Source of the DNA: Candidimonas humi
GTDB taxonomy: Bacteria > Pseudomonadota > Gammaproteobacteria > Burkholderiales > Burkholderiaceae_B
DNA length: 64,000 bases
Direction of reading: 5' to 3'
Assembly: GCF_019166065.1 (NCBI RefSeq)
Contig: NZ_JAHTBN010000006.1
Span: 124,001 to 188,000, forward strand
Both the position numbers and the translations under genes were made by a program. A model generated the notes under the pieces. The model saw nothing but the letters and a program-made list of their open reading frames with translations, did not search any database and was not told the DNA's origin. The stretch's first letter is position 1. The number at the start of each line of letters is the position of its first letter. Below, one piece after another: positions 35,417 to 44,698 of this stretch.

Positions 35417-36181
35417 ATGAAAGTATCCGGAAAACTGCTCGAAGGCCGTATCGCGGTCGTCACGGGTGCCTCCCGCGAGCGCGGCATCGGCCTTGCCACG
35501 GCACGGCTATTCGCCGAACACGGCGCGCGCGTAGCATTACTCGATCTCGACGAGGCCGACGCGATGAAGGCCGCTCGCGATGTGGGCGCGCAGCATATAG
35601 GCATAGGCTGCGATGTATCCGACTCCACGGCCTGCGGAACCGCAGTAAACCGGGTTCTGGACTGGGCCGGGCGCATTGACGTGCTCGTCAATAATGCCGG
35701 TGTCACACAGCGCGCGGGCATCATGGATATCACCGCCCAGGACTATGAGCGGGTTACTGGCATCATTCTCAAGGGCACGCTGCAAATGTCCCAATGCGTG
35801 ATTCCCCATATGGCAGCCCAGGGCGGCGGATCCCTGGTCCACATCTCGTCGATGTCGGCCCAGCAGGGCGGCGGGGTATTCGGCGGAGGACACTACTGCG
35901 CAGCCAAGGCAGCAGTGCTCGGGCTGTCCCGCGCAATCGCCAAGGAGTTCGGCCCCAAAGGGATACGATCCAACGCCATCACTCCCGGACTGATCCTGAC
36001 GGACTTTTCGCGCGGGGCTTCCTCCGACGAGAGCAAGCACGAACGCGCGCGGGAATTCCCTCTTGCCCGCATCGGGCAGCCGGCAGACATCGCCGGCGCC
36101 TGCCTGTACCTCGCCTCGGACCTGTCAGCGTTCACGACCGGCACGACGCTGGACGTAAACGGCGGAGCATACATGCGCTGA
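35417..36181 (+). CDS. Short-chain dehydrogenase/reductase 2 (FabG-like)
   Basis: 254 aa from the ATG at 35417. Classical SDR: VTGASRERGIGLATAR, NNAGVTQRAG, catalytic Ser in HISSMSAQQ, YCAAK (Tyr-xxx-Lys), and the end FTTGTTLDVNGGAYMR. It is the last gene of the operon, 53 bases after the LacI gene. Two SDRs in one operon suggest successive oxidation steps or distinct stereochemistry. It resembles 3-oxoacyl-ACP reductases in general architecture; substrate unknown. Confidence 0.9.
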   Translation: MKVSGKLLEGRIAVVTGASRERGIGLATARLFAEHGARVALLDLDEADAMKAARDVGAQHIGIGCDVSDSTACGTAVNRVLDWAGRIDVLVNNAGVTQRAGIMDITAQDYERVTGIILKGTLQMSQCVIPHMAAQGGGSLVHISSMSAQQGGGVFGGGHYCAAKAAVLGLSRAIAKEFGPKGIRSNAITPGLILTDFSRGASSDESKHERAREFPLARIGQPADIAGACLYLASDLSAFTTGTTLDVNGGAYMR

Positions 36182-36218
36182 TCGGAACTTGCTGAGCGGA
36201 AAGCGCGGCGCACAACGC

Positions 36219-37634
36219 TCACTTCCCCAGCACCTTCCCCGGATTCATCAGCCCCAAGGGATCCAGCGCCTGCTTGATGCGCTTCATCAGCGCCAGTTCC
36301 ACCGGATCCTTGTATAGGGGCAGCAGGTCGCGCTTGAGCTGCCCCACGCCGTGCTCGGCGCTGATCGAGCCGCCGTGGCGGTGCACGCTGTCGTGGACTA
36401 TGGCGTAGATCTTGTCCTGCATGCCCAGCAGTTCCTGCTCGGTATAGGCCTCGCCGCGGGCCACGTTGTAGTGCAGGTTGCCGTCGCCCAGGTGGCCGAA
36501 GATGATGTGTTCCACACCCGGGAAATGCGCTTGCAGCGCGGCATTCGTAGTCTCGACGAAATCCGCCATGCGCGACACCGGCACCGACACGTCGTGCTTC
36601 ACGCCCTTGCCGAAAGCCTTCTCCGCAAGCGGAATACTTTCGCGCAGATGCCATAGTGCCCGGCTCTGCGCCATGCTTTCCGCGATCACCGCGTCGCTGG
36701 CCAGGCCCGCCTCGAGCGCCTCGCCCACCACGGCTTCGAAACGCGCGCGCGCGTGTTCCTCGCTTTCGCTGTCCGACAGTTCCAGCAAGGCATACCAGGG
36801 CAATTGCGCCGATGGCCCGTCGAAGGGGATGCGCTGCTGCGGATAGCACTTCACCACCCCATGCAGGCAATTCCCGCCGATCAGTTCGAAGCCGGTAAGG
36901 CTGGCGCCGAAGCCTTTGCGCGCCAGCGACAGCAGCGCCACGGCGTCGCGCACCGAGGCCAGCCCCAGCAGGGCCGTGCACTGCGCCACCGGCAGAGGGT
37001 ACAGCTTGAAAGTAGCCGCCGTGATGATGCCCAGTGTTCCTTCGCTGCCCACGTACAGGTCGCGCAGGTCGTAGCCGGTGTTGTCCTTGCGCAGCCCGCG
37101 CAGCCCGTGCCAGATTTCGCCTTCGGCCGTGACCACCTCGAGCCCCAGCACCAGTTCGCGCGTATTGCCGTAGCGCAGCACCTGCGTGCCGCCCGCATTG
37201 GTGCCCAGGTTGCCGCCCACTGTGCAACTGCCTTCGGCCGCCAGGCTCAAGGGGAAGAGCCGGTCGGCCGCGTGCGCGGCCTGTTGCGCGGCTTGCAGCA
37301 CGCAGCCCGCCTCCACGACCATGGTGTCGTTATCGGTGTCGATGCCGCGCACGCGGTTCATGCGCGCCAGCGACAGTACGATTGCCGTGCCTGTGTCGTC
37401 CGGCGTGGCCGCCCCGCACAGGCTGGTGTTGCCGCCCTGCGGCACGACAGGCACGCGCTGCGCGATGCACCAGCGCACGACTTCGGCCACTTCTTGCGTG
37501 CTGCCCGGGCGCACCACCGCCAGGGCGCGGCCCGCATAGCGGCCGCGCCAGTCGACCTGATAGGATTTGGCCTGCTCTCCTTGCAGGACGTGGGGTTCCC
37601 CCACGATACGTTTCAACTCGTCTACTGCAGGCAT
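36219..37634 (-). CDS. FAD-linked oxidase (GlcD / D-lactate dehydrogenase type)
   Basis: 471 aa from the ATG at 37634, which follows AGGAGA by six bases; upstream ATGs at 37655/37658 have none. FAD_binding_4 domain (VPVVPQGGNTSLCGAATPDD, GNLGTNAGGTQVLRYGNTRE) and the FAD-oxidase C domain ending in GHLGDGNLHYN and SAEHGVGQLKRD. Oxidises a 2-hydroxyacid such as D-lactate, glycolate or D-2-hydroxyglutarate; no GlcE/GlcF partners are near. It is convergent with SDR2 and divergent from the phosphomutase gene. Confidence 0.88.
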   Translation of the reverse strand: MPAVDELKRIVGEPHVLQGEQAKSYQVDWRGRYAGRALAVVRPGSTQEVAEVVRWCIAQRVPVVPQGGNTSLCGAATPDDTGTAIVLSLARMNRVRGIDTDNDTMVVEAGCVLQAAQQAAHAADRLFPLSLAAEGSCTVGGNLGTNAGGTQVLRYGNTRELVLGLEVVTAEGEIWHGLRGLRKDNTGYDLRDLYVGSEGTLGIITAATFKLYPLPVAQCTALLGLASVRDAVALLSLARKGFGASLTGFELIGGNCLHGVVKCYPQQRIPFDGPSAQLPWYALLELSDSESEEHARARFEAVVGEALEAGLASDAVIAESMAQSRALWHLRESIPLAEKAFGKGVKHDVSVPVSRMADFVETTNAALQAHFPGVEHIIFGHLGDGNLHYNVARGEAYTEQELLGMQDKIYAIVHDSVHRHGGSISAEHGVGQLKRDLLPLYKDPVELALMKRIKQALDPLGLMNPGKVLGK

Positions 37635-37779
37635 GCGGGCTCTCCTGGCTTGCATCATGGTCCAAATCGAAGCCTATTTTAGCCACTGCCCTGCGATGCC
37701 CGGGTCCTTCGTACAATATCGAACCGCGCATTCTGCATGAACAGGCAAGCCGCGCTCCCCGATACACACCAGGAAAACC

Positions 37780-39198
37780 ATGAGCTCAAGGTCCCTCGCC
37801 CCCGAAGTCTTCAAGGCCTACGATATACGCGGCATCGTGCCGGGACAGATCGACGCCGCTTTTGCGCGGCGCCTGGGGCTGGCGCTGGGCAGGCGCGCCG
37901 CCGCGCAAGGCCTGTCCACCGTGGCGGTGGGCCATGACGGACGCCTGAGCAGCCCCGAGCTGGCTCGTGCGCTGCGCGCCGGCCTGGCCGCCGCGGGCGT
38001 GCGCCCGCTGGACGCGGGGCTGGTGCCTACCCCGCTGGTTTATTTTGCCGCCTGTACCCTGGCGCGGGGTTCGGGGGTGGCGGTGACCGGCAGCCACAAC
38101 CCGCCGCAATACAACGGTTTCAAGATGATGCTGGGCGGCCAGACCCTGCACGGCGCGCAAATCCAGGAACTGCACCAGGCCATGATGGACCTGGACGAGG
38201 ACGCCGCGGACGGCCTGGACGCGACGGCAAACGAGGCCGCAGCCGCGGGCGAGTCGCGGCTGCCCGACCTGATAGACACCTATATCGCCCGCATAAGCGG
38301 CGATGTGAAGCTGGCGCGGCCCATGAAGATCGCCATCGATTGCGGCAACGGCGTGGGCGGCGTGGCCGCGGCCAGATTGTTCAAGGCCATGGGCTGCGAA
38401 GTCGACGAGCTGTATTGCGAGGTCGACGGCAATTTTCCCAACCACCACCCCGACCCGGCCGAGCCCGCCAACCTGGCGGACCTGATTGCGCACGTGCGCG
38501 GCAGCGACTGCGAACTGGGCCTGGCTTTCGACGGCGACGCCGACCGCCTGGGCGTAGTGACCCGCTCGGGGCAAATCATCTGGCCCGACCGGCAATTGAT
38601 ACTGTTTGCGCGGGACATACTGCAGCGCGAGCCGGGCAGCACCATCATTTTCGACGTGAAATGCAGCCGGCACGTGGCCGCGGAAATCGCCAAGGCCGGC
38701 GGCCAGCCGCTGATGTGGCGCACCGGCCATTCGCTCATGAAGGCCAAGCTGGCCGAGACCGGGGCGCCGCTGGCCGGCGAGATGAGCGGCCACGTCTTCT
38801 TCAAGGAACGCTGGTATGGCTTCGACGACGGGCTGTACACCGGCGCCCGCCTGCTGGAAATCCTGTCGCGCAGCGCGAATCCGTCCGAGGAACTCGAAGC
38901 CCTGCCGCAGGGCATTTCCACGCCGGAACTGAAACTCGAAATGCGCGAAGGCGAGCCGCAGCAGTTGGTCGCCCGCTTGCAGGGCTCGGCGGCATTCGCC
39001 ACGGCCCGCGAGCTCGTGACCATAGACGGTGTGCGTGCTGAATACGAAGACGGCTTCGGCTTGGCGCGCGCGTCGAACACGACGCCGGTCGTGGTCTTGC
39101 GCTTCGAAGGCGACAGCGAGCAGGCGCTGCGGCGCATCCAGGAAGAATTCCGCCAGGCGCTGCTGGCGCTGGCGCCGGAAGCGCGCCTGCCCTTCTGA
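37780..39198 (+). CDS. Phosphomannomutase/phosphoglucomutase
   Basis: 472 aa, AlgC/ManB type. It interconverts hexose 1- and 6-phosphates, feeding nucleotide-sugar synthesis for LPS or capsule. Active-site Ser in GSHNPPQYNGFKMML, metal loop DGDADRLGVV, sugar loop GEMSGHVFF, and the C-terminal phosphate loop around RASNTTPVVVLR. It faces the glycan operon, separated by 98 bases, and probably supplies it. Confidence 0.92.
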   Translation: MSSRSLAPEVFKAYDIRGIVPGQIDAAFARRLGLALGRRAAAQGLSTVAVGHDGRLSSPELARALRAGLAAAGVRPLDAGLVPTPLVYFAACTLARGSGVAVTGSHNPPQYNGFKMMLGGQTLHGAQIQELHQAMMDLDEDAADGLDATANEAAAAGESRLPDLIDTYIARISGDVKLARPMKIAIDCGNGVGGVAAARLFKAMGCEVDELYCEVDGNFPNHHPDPAEPANLADLIAHVRGSDCELGLAFDGDADRLGVVTRSGQIIWPDRQLILFARDILQREPGSTIIFDVKCSRHVAAEIAKAGGQPLMWRTGHSLMKAKLAETGAPLAGEMSGHVFFKERWYGFDDGLYTGARLLEILSRSANPSEELEALPQGISTPELKLEMREGEPQQLVARLQGSAAFATARELVTIDGVRAEYEDGFGLARASNTTPVVVLRFEGDSEQALRRIQEEFRQALLALAPEARLPF

Positions 39199-39296
39199 CC
39201 CGTCGCTCCCTGCCCTGGACTCTCGACCCGCAGCTTGCTTCGAAGCGAACGGGATCGAGGCGGCGGTGGGCAGCGGCCTGGACGGCCGCCACGGCC

Positions 39297-41648
39297 TCAA
39301 TGCATGGGCGGCTTTGGCTGCGTGCGACGCCGCAGCAGGGCATCGTAGGCGTCGAGGTGCGCCTGGACCACGTGCCGTATGTCGAATTCGCGCTCGGCCA
39401 GCTTGCGCCCGGCCGCCCCGTAACGCTGGCGCAAGCCGGCATCCGCGGCCAGGCTCTGCACCGCCGTGGCCAGCGCCGCCGCGTCGCGGACCGGCACCAG
39501 CAGGCCAGTGACACCGGGCTCGATGGCATCCCGGCAGCCAGGCACGTCGGTGGTCACGACCGCGCGCCCGCAGGCAGCCGCTTCGACCAGCGACTTGGGC
39601 AAGCCTTCACGGTAGGAGGGCAGCACGACGATATGCGCCGCCGCGTACAGCGCGGCGATATCGCTGCGCTGGCCCATGCAGCGCACGATTCCTTCGCTGT
39701 CCCATTGCTGCAGCTCGGCATCGGTGACGGTGGCCGGGTTGCCCGGGTCGGGGCTGCCCACCAGTTCCCAGCGCAGGCCGCTCGCGTGTCCTGCCGAAAG
39801 CCGCGCCGCCTGCACGAATTCCCGCACGCCCTTGTCGGCGAGCAAGCGCGCCGCCATGATGGCCACGGGCGGCCCTTCGGGTTCCGGCACGGCCCGGAAG
39901 GCGTCGAGATCCACCCCCGACCCGCGGATCATCAGTACCTGCTCGGGCACGATGGCGCGGGCCCTGGCCAGCATTTCGCGGTCATTGTCATTCTGGAAGA
40001 TCACCCGGCTGTTCGGATGCCGCAGCGCCAGGCGATACATGAAGCAGGCCACGCTGCGCAGGAAATCGAAACGGCTCGGCGGCCCGGAAAATATATAGCC
40101 CAGCCCCGAGATGGCCGCCACGAAGGCCGGCACGCGCGCCAGCCTGGCGGCCATGCCGCCGTACAGCACGGGCTTGATGGTGACGGCGTGCACCAGGTCG
40201 GGACGCAAGCGGCGGAACAGGCGCCACAGGGACCACACGGTGCGCAGTTCGCCCAAGGGGTTGGCCCCGCTGCGCGTCATGGGAATGACATGGTGATACA
40301 GGCCGTGGTCGCGGATACGCGCGGCGCTCGGGCCGTCCATCGTGGCCACATGCACCTCGTAGCCCGCCTGCAGCGCGGCCAGTGCGATCGGCAGCCGATG
40401 CGACAGGAAGAAGGCCGGGTTGTTCACGGCGATCAGCAGCCGCGGCAGTGGCAATGGTTCCAGCGCGGCCGGTGCGGCGCCGCGTGCGGGGCGATCCACC
40501 GCCAAACGTCTCCATAGCGCGGCATAGGCCGACACCATGGTGTCCAGGCCATATGCGGCGAGTATGCGGCGCCGACCGCGCTCGAGGCGCTGCGCCATCG
40601 CCTCTGTGCCCAGTTGCGCCAGGGCCTCGTCCAGCGCCCCGGACAAGGCCTGCGCGTCGCGGGGAGGCGCCACCCAGCCCTCTGCGCCCACGATCTGCGC
40701 GGCATCGCCCACGTCGGTCACCACGCAGGCCACGCCCACCGCCATGGCCTCGGCCACCACATTGGGAAAGCCTTCCGCGCGGCTGGACAGCACATGCACG
40801 TCCAGCGCGTTCATGATTTCCGGCACGTCGGCGCGCAAACCCAGCAGGATCACGCGATCGCGGATCTGCAGGCGGTCCAGCAAGCCCATGAGTTCGGCAT
40901 TGCCATCGTCCATGCCGCCGCCCACCAGCACGCAGCGCAGGCCGGGCCGCGCACGCAGGCTCAGCGCGAAGGCCTGCAAGAGGTTGCCATGGTCCTTGAG
41001 CGGGTTCCAGCGCGCCACGCTGCCTACCAGCACGTCCCCGGGCGCAATGTTCCAGGCCTCGCGCAAGGCGGCGCGCGCCTCCGGCCGCGGACGCCAGCGC
41101 GACAAGTCGTAGCCGTTCGGAATCACCCGCAGGCGTTCCGCGCAATAGCCCCAGGCCTGGTGCTGCAGCGCGGCGCTGCGCGCGCACGCCACGATGACCC
41201 CCGGCACCCGGCCGGAAAGCCATGAGCACAGCCGCGCGACCGCGCGCGCCGAGCTGCTGCCCATCTCGAGATTGGCGCCGGAATTGCGTATGCCCCAGGA
41301 CACCGCTCGTATGCCCGCCAGGCGCGCCACCACGCCGCCCACCAGGTCGGCGTGGTACATCCAGGTCTGCACCACGTCGGGAGCAAGCTCGCGCAGCAGC
41401 TTGTACATGCGCCACAGGCCGCCCGGCGCCAGGCGGCCGGCGGGCATGCCTAGTGTGTGCAGCTCGATGCCGGCTTCCCGCAAACGGGGACCGAATATGC
41501 CTTCGACGGTCATGGAGACGACGATGTGGCGGCCGCTCTGCGAAGGCGCCGTCACCAGCCGGTAGAGCACAGTCTCCGCCCCGCCCTGGCCCAGGCCCGA
41601 AATGATATGGACGACCGTGAAGGGACGGCCGGGAGCCGCTGCGCTCAT
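39297..41648 (-). CDS. Two-domain GT4 glycosyltransferase (fusion)
   Basis: 783 aa containing two full GT-B/GT4 enzymes. Domain 1 (about 10-390) begins VVHIISGLGQGGAETVLYRL and has the GT1/GT4 donor region VLSSRAEGFPNVVAEAMAVG. After a Pro/Ala-rich linker (~390-405), domain 2 (about 405-775) begins LLIAVNNPAFFLSHRLPIAL and has VLPSYREGLPKSLVEAAACG. Each carries the E-x7-E type donor motif, so both could be active and add successive sugars. It shares ATG/stop overlap with the upstream GT4 gene. Most glycan loci keep these as separate genes. Confidence 0.88.
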   Translation of the reverse strand: MSAAAPGRPFTVVHIISGLGQGGAETVLYRLVTAPSQSGRHIVVSMTVEGIFGPRLREAGIELHTLGMPAGRLAPGGLWRMYKLLRELAPDVVQTWMYHADLVGGVVARLAGIRAVSWGIRNSGANLEMGSSSARAVARLCSWLSGRVPGVIVACARSAALQHQAWGYCAERLRVIPNGYDLSRWRPRPEARAALREAWNIAPGDVLVGSVARWNPLKDHGNLLQAFALSLRARPGLRCVLVGGGMDDGNAELMGLLDRLQIRDRVILLGLRADVPEIMNALDVHVLSSRAEGFPNVVAEAMAVGVACVVTDVGDAAQIVGAEGWVAPPRDAQALSGALDEALAQLGTEAMAQRLERGRRRILAAYGLDTMVSAYAALWRRLAVDRPARGAAPAALEPLPLPRLLIAVNNPAFFLSHRLPIALAALQAGYEVHVATMDGPSAARIRDHGLYHHVIPMTRSGANPLGELRTVWSLWRLFRRLRPDLVHAVTIKPVLYGGMAARLARVPAFVAAISGLGYIFSGPPSRFDFLRSVACFMYRLALRHPNSRVIFQNDNDREMLARARAIVPEQVLMIRGSGVDLDAFRAVPEPEGPPVAIMAARLLADKGVREFVQAARLSAGHASGLRWELVGSPDPGNPATVTDAELQQWDSEGIVRCMGQRSDIAALYAAAHIVVLPSYREGLPKSLVEAAACGRAVVTTDVPGCRDAIEPGVTGLLVPVRDAAALATAVQSLAADAGLRQRYGAAGRKLAEREFDIRHVVQAHLDAYDALLRRRTQPKPPMH

Positions 41649-42772
41649 ACCACCCCCTCGATCCGTGCGCCGCGAACGGTGCCGATGAGCTGGTCCCAGC
41701 GGGCGAGCACGGCTTCCAGGCTGTAGCGCCGGCGCACAGATACCGCGCCCGCGGCGGCAAGACGGCTGCGCAAGGCCGCGTCGCCCAGCATCCGGTCCAG
41801 GCCCGCTGCCAGGGCCGCGGCATCGCCCAGGGGCACCAGCAAGCCGTCCTCGCCATTACGCGTCATTTCGCGCGGGCCGCTGGGGCAATCCACCGCCAGG
41901 CACGGCAGCCCCAGTGCCATGGCCTCGAGCAGCGCGTTGGGAAAGCCCTCGACCCTGGAGGTCAGGGCGAAAGCATGGCACTGCGCCAATTCCCGCCAGG
42001 GCTCGGCGGTACGGCCCGGCAGCGACACGCGGCCGGCCAGCCCGGCCTGATCCACCTGGCGCTGCAACTGCGCGCGCATCGGCCCTTCTCCCCATATCAC
42101 CAGGTCCCAGCCGGCATGACGCTCTGCCAGTCCGGCGAAAGCCGCTATCAACAGGTCGAACTGCTTGGCGGGCACCAGCCTGCCCATGGCGGCCAGCCTG
42201 CGGCGTCCGTCGGCGCCGGGGACGCAAGCGGCAAGGCGCGCGTCGAACAGCTCGCCGGGCATGGGATTGGGCACCTGCTCCAGGCGGCGCATGCCGGGCA
42301 CCATGCGGGCGAAGGGCTCCAGGCTGGCCTGGGCCTGCACCGTCACCATGTCCGCCCAGGGATAAGTGTAGCGGCGCAGCACGCGCAGCAGCGTGCCGGC
42401 ACTGTCGCTGGCCGCGGGATTGGTACGTTCGCAGACGATGATGGGAATGCCCAGCCCGCGCGAAGACAGCAGCGCGACCACATTGACATTGGTGAGGAAA
42501 GAGACAATGACGTCCGGCCGGCGCTCGCGCAGCAGGCTGCGCAAGGCGGCGAGCTTGCGCACGCCGGCCAGCGCCCGCGGGCCGCCGTAGCGGTCCGCCA
42601 GCCACAGCAATTCCACCTGCGGCGCCAGCGGATACAAGCAAGTCCCTCTGCCGGTATACGTGGGCACCAATGTGACTTCTTCACCGCGCTGCGCCCAGGC
42701 GCTGGCCAGCGTGGCCGCGACGCGCTCGGCTCCGCCCGCATGCATGGAGCTGACCAGGAAGACGATTTTCAT
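41645..42772 (-). CDS. GT4 glycosyltransferase
   Basis: 375 aa from the ATG at 42772 (MKIVFLVSSMHAGGAERV); the frame extends upstream but that part is asnB's own tail in another frame. Glycine-rich acceptor loop GGAERV and donor motif FALTSRVEGFPNALLEAMAL are clear. ATGA overlap with the asnB stop (42769-42772). Acts on undecaprenyl-linked intermediates at the inner face of the membrane. Confidence 0.88.
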   Translation of the reverse strand: MKIVFLVSSMHAGGAERVAATLASAWAQRGEEVTLVPTYTGRGTCLYPLAPQVELLWLADRYGGPRALAGVRKLAALRSLLRERRPDVIVSFLTNVNVVALLSSRGLGIPIIVCERTNPAASDSAGTLLRVLRRYTYPWADMVTVQAQASLEPFARMVPGMRRLEQVPNPMPGELFDARLAACVPGADGRRRLAAMGRLVPAKQFDLLIAAFAGLAERHAGWDLVIWGEGPMRAQLQRQVDQAGLAGRVSLPGRTAEPWRELAQCHAFALTSRVEGFPNALLEAMALGLPCLAVDCPSGPREMTRNGEDGLLVPLGDAAALAAGLDRMLGDAALRSRLAAAGAVSVRRRYSLEAVLARWDQLIGTVRGARIEGVV

Positions 42773-44688
42773 CGCGCCCGCGGCGCCTTGCCGATCGTCG
42801 AATCGAGCCAGGCCTGCGTCATCAGTATGCTCCAGAGGTGCTGGCTCCAGTTGCGCACGCCCGCCTGGTGCTCGCGCCATTTACGCTGCACCGCCTCGGG
42901 CTCGAACAGGCCTTCGCGCAACAAGCGGGAAGGATCCAGCAAGGCCGCGCCCCAATCCTTGAGCGGCCCGCGCAGCCATGCCCCGAGCGGCACCGAAAAA
43001 CCTTTCTTGGGCCGGTCCACGAGCGCCGCCGGCACATGGCGGTACAAGAGCTGGCGCAGCAGCCATTTGCCGCGGCCGTCGCGCACCTTGTAGTGCAAGG
43101 GCAGGCGCTGGGCGAATTCGAACACGTGATGGTCTATCATCGGCACGCGCGTTTCCAGGCTTACCGACATGGCGGCGCGATCGACCTTGACCAGGATGTC
43201 GTCCGGCAAGTAGGTGACGGCATCGAGCAGCATCATGTATTCGAAGAAATTTCCTTCGTCCATTTGCCGGTCGAAGGCTGTGGCGGGCACGTAGGCATCC
43301 CGCACCACCTGCCGCGGATCCTTCCAGTACGACACGAACTGGCGATAGAACTGCCCCGCATGAGGCGCCCCTGCCAGCGCGCCCACCTTCAGGGCCTGGT
43401 CGCGCCACTGGCCTTCCGGCAGCAGCGACGCCCCCAGGCGGCCCAGCTCGGACAGGGGCCAGCGCAACATCGACGGCAGGGATTCGCGCCTGTTCCACCA
43501 GCGCTGGGCGCGGAAATAGCGCGAATAGCCGCCGAACAGTTCGTCCCCGCCGTCGCCGGACAGGGCAACCGTGACATGCTGGCGAGCCATGCGCGACACC
43601 AGCAGGGTGGGGATCTGGGACGAATCGGCGAACGGCTCGTCGTAGACGGAGGGCAAGTCGGGCACCGTGGCCAGGGCGTCCGCCGCGCTCACGTACAGTT
43701 CAGTGTGCGAGGTTCCCAAGTGCGAGGCCACGGCCTTGGCGAATTCCGCCTCGTTGTAGCCGGGTTCTTCGAAGCCGATGGAATAGGTATTCACGTTCCC
43801 CGAACCGCCCGCGCGCATCAGGGCCACGATCACCGACGAATCGATGCCGCCCGACAGGAATGCGCCCAGGCCCACGTCGGCCAGCATCTGGCGCTGCACC
43901 GACGCGCCCAGCACGGATTCCAGCGCGTCCACCGCCTGGTCTTCGGTTTCGAAATCCAGTTCTTGTTCCCGGGCCTGCTGCGCCACGGTTTGCGCCGACC
44001 AGTAAGTGCGCACCGGCGGGATCTCGCGGTTGCGGCACTGTTCGCGAGTCAGGCTGACCCAGGTGCCCGGCGCCAATTTGCGCATGCCGCGGTAGATGCT
44101 CCAGGGCGCAGGGATATAGTTGTGGCGCACCAGCAGCGACAAGGCGCGCCGGTCGATTTCGCGCGAGAAGCCCGGCATCGCCGTCAGCGCCTTGAGCTGC
44201 GAGCCGAAGACGAAATTCTGGCCGGCGAAGCCCATGTACAGGGGCTTTTCCCCCATGCGATCGCGCATCAGGGACAAGCTGCGTTCCTGGCGATCCCACA
44301 GGCCCATGGAGAACATGCCCGTGGCCCGGTAGAGCGTGTCTTCGATGCCCCAGGCCGCAAAGCAGGCCAGTATGGTCTCGGTGTCGGAATGCCCGCGCCA
44401 ATCGGGGGCCTGGCCGAGGCTTTCGAGTTCGGCCCGCAGATCGAGGTGGTTGTATATCTCGCCATTGAGCACCAGCACATAGCGCCCGCAGTGCGACAGC
44501 ATGGGTTGGTGCCCGGCCTCGGACAGATCGAGAATGGCCAGGCGCACGTGGCCCAGGGCCAGGCCGGCCTCGGTATCCTGCCAATAACCTTCGCTGTCGG
44601 GGCCGCGCTCACGCATCCGGCCGCAGCCGCGCTCCAGCTCGGCCTGCTTGTTGACCATCGGTCCCCATACGCCAACGATTCCACACAT
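42769..44688 (-). CDS. asnB: Asparagine synthase-like glutamine amidotransferase
   Basis: 639 aa from the ATG at 44688, required because the N-terminal Cys must follow Met (MCGIVGVWGP). Ntn glutaminase domain (RMRERGPDSEGYW, LNGEIYNHLDLRAELE) then the ATP-pyrophosphatase domain with SGGIDSSVIVALMRAG. In polysaccharide loci such enzymes (for example WbpS or Bordetella Wbm-type) amidate uronic acids. The nearby UDP-HexNAc dehydrogenase and epimerase make exactly such acids, so a galacturonamide-type sugar is likely. It is not needed here for asparagine supply. Confidence 0.85.
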   Translation of the reverse strand: MCGIVGVWGPMVNKQAELERGCGRMRERGPDSEGYWQDTEAGLALGHVRLAILDLSEAGHQPMLSHCGRYVLVLNGEIYNHLDLRAELESLGQAPDWRGHSDTETILACFAAWGIEDTLYRATGMFSMGLWDRQERSLSLMRDRMGEKPLYMGFAGQNFVFGSQLKALTAMPGFSREIDRRALSLLVRHNYIPAPWSIYRGMRKLAPGTWVSLTREQCRNREIPPVRTYWSAQTVAQQAREQELDFETEDQAVDALESVLGASVQRQMLADVGLGAFLSGGIDSSVIVALMRAGGSGNVNTYSIGFEEPGYNEAEFAKAVASHLGTSHTELYVSAADALATVPDLPSVYDEPFADSSQIPTLLVSRMARQHVTVALSGDGGDELFGGYSRYFRAQRWWNRRESLPSMLRWPLSELGRLGASLLPEGQWRDQALKVGALAGAPHAGQFYRQFVSYWKDPRQVVRDAYVPATAFDRQMDEGNFFEYMMLLDAVTYLPDDILVKVDRAAMSVSLETRVPMIDHHVFEFAQRLPLHYKVRDGRGKWLLRQLLYRHVPAALVDRPKKGFSVPLGAWLRGPLKDWGAALLDPSRLLREGLFEPEAVQRKWREHQAGVRNWSQHLWSILMTQAWLDSTIGKAPRAR

Positions 44689-44698
44689 AGCCAGTCCG

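Noticed and set aside
34184-36181. 665-codon frame joining LacI and SDR2 regions
   Set aside because: The true genes are read separately: LacI in another frame (34302-35363), SDR2 from 35417; the first half of this frame is a shadow.
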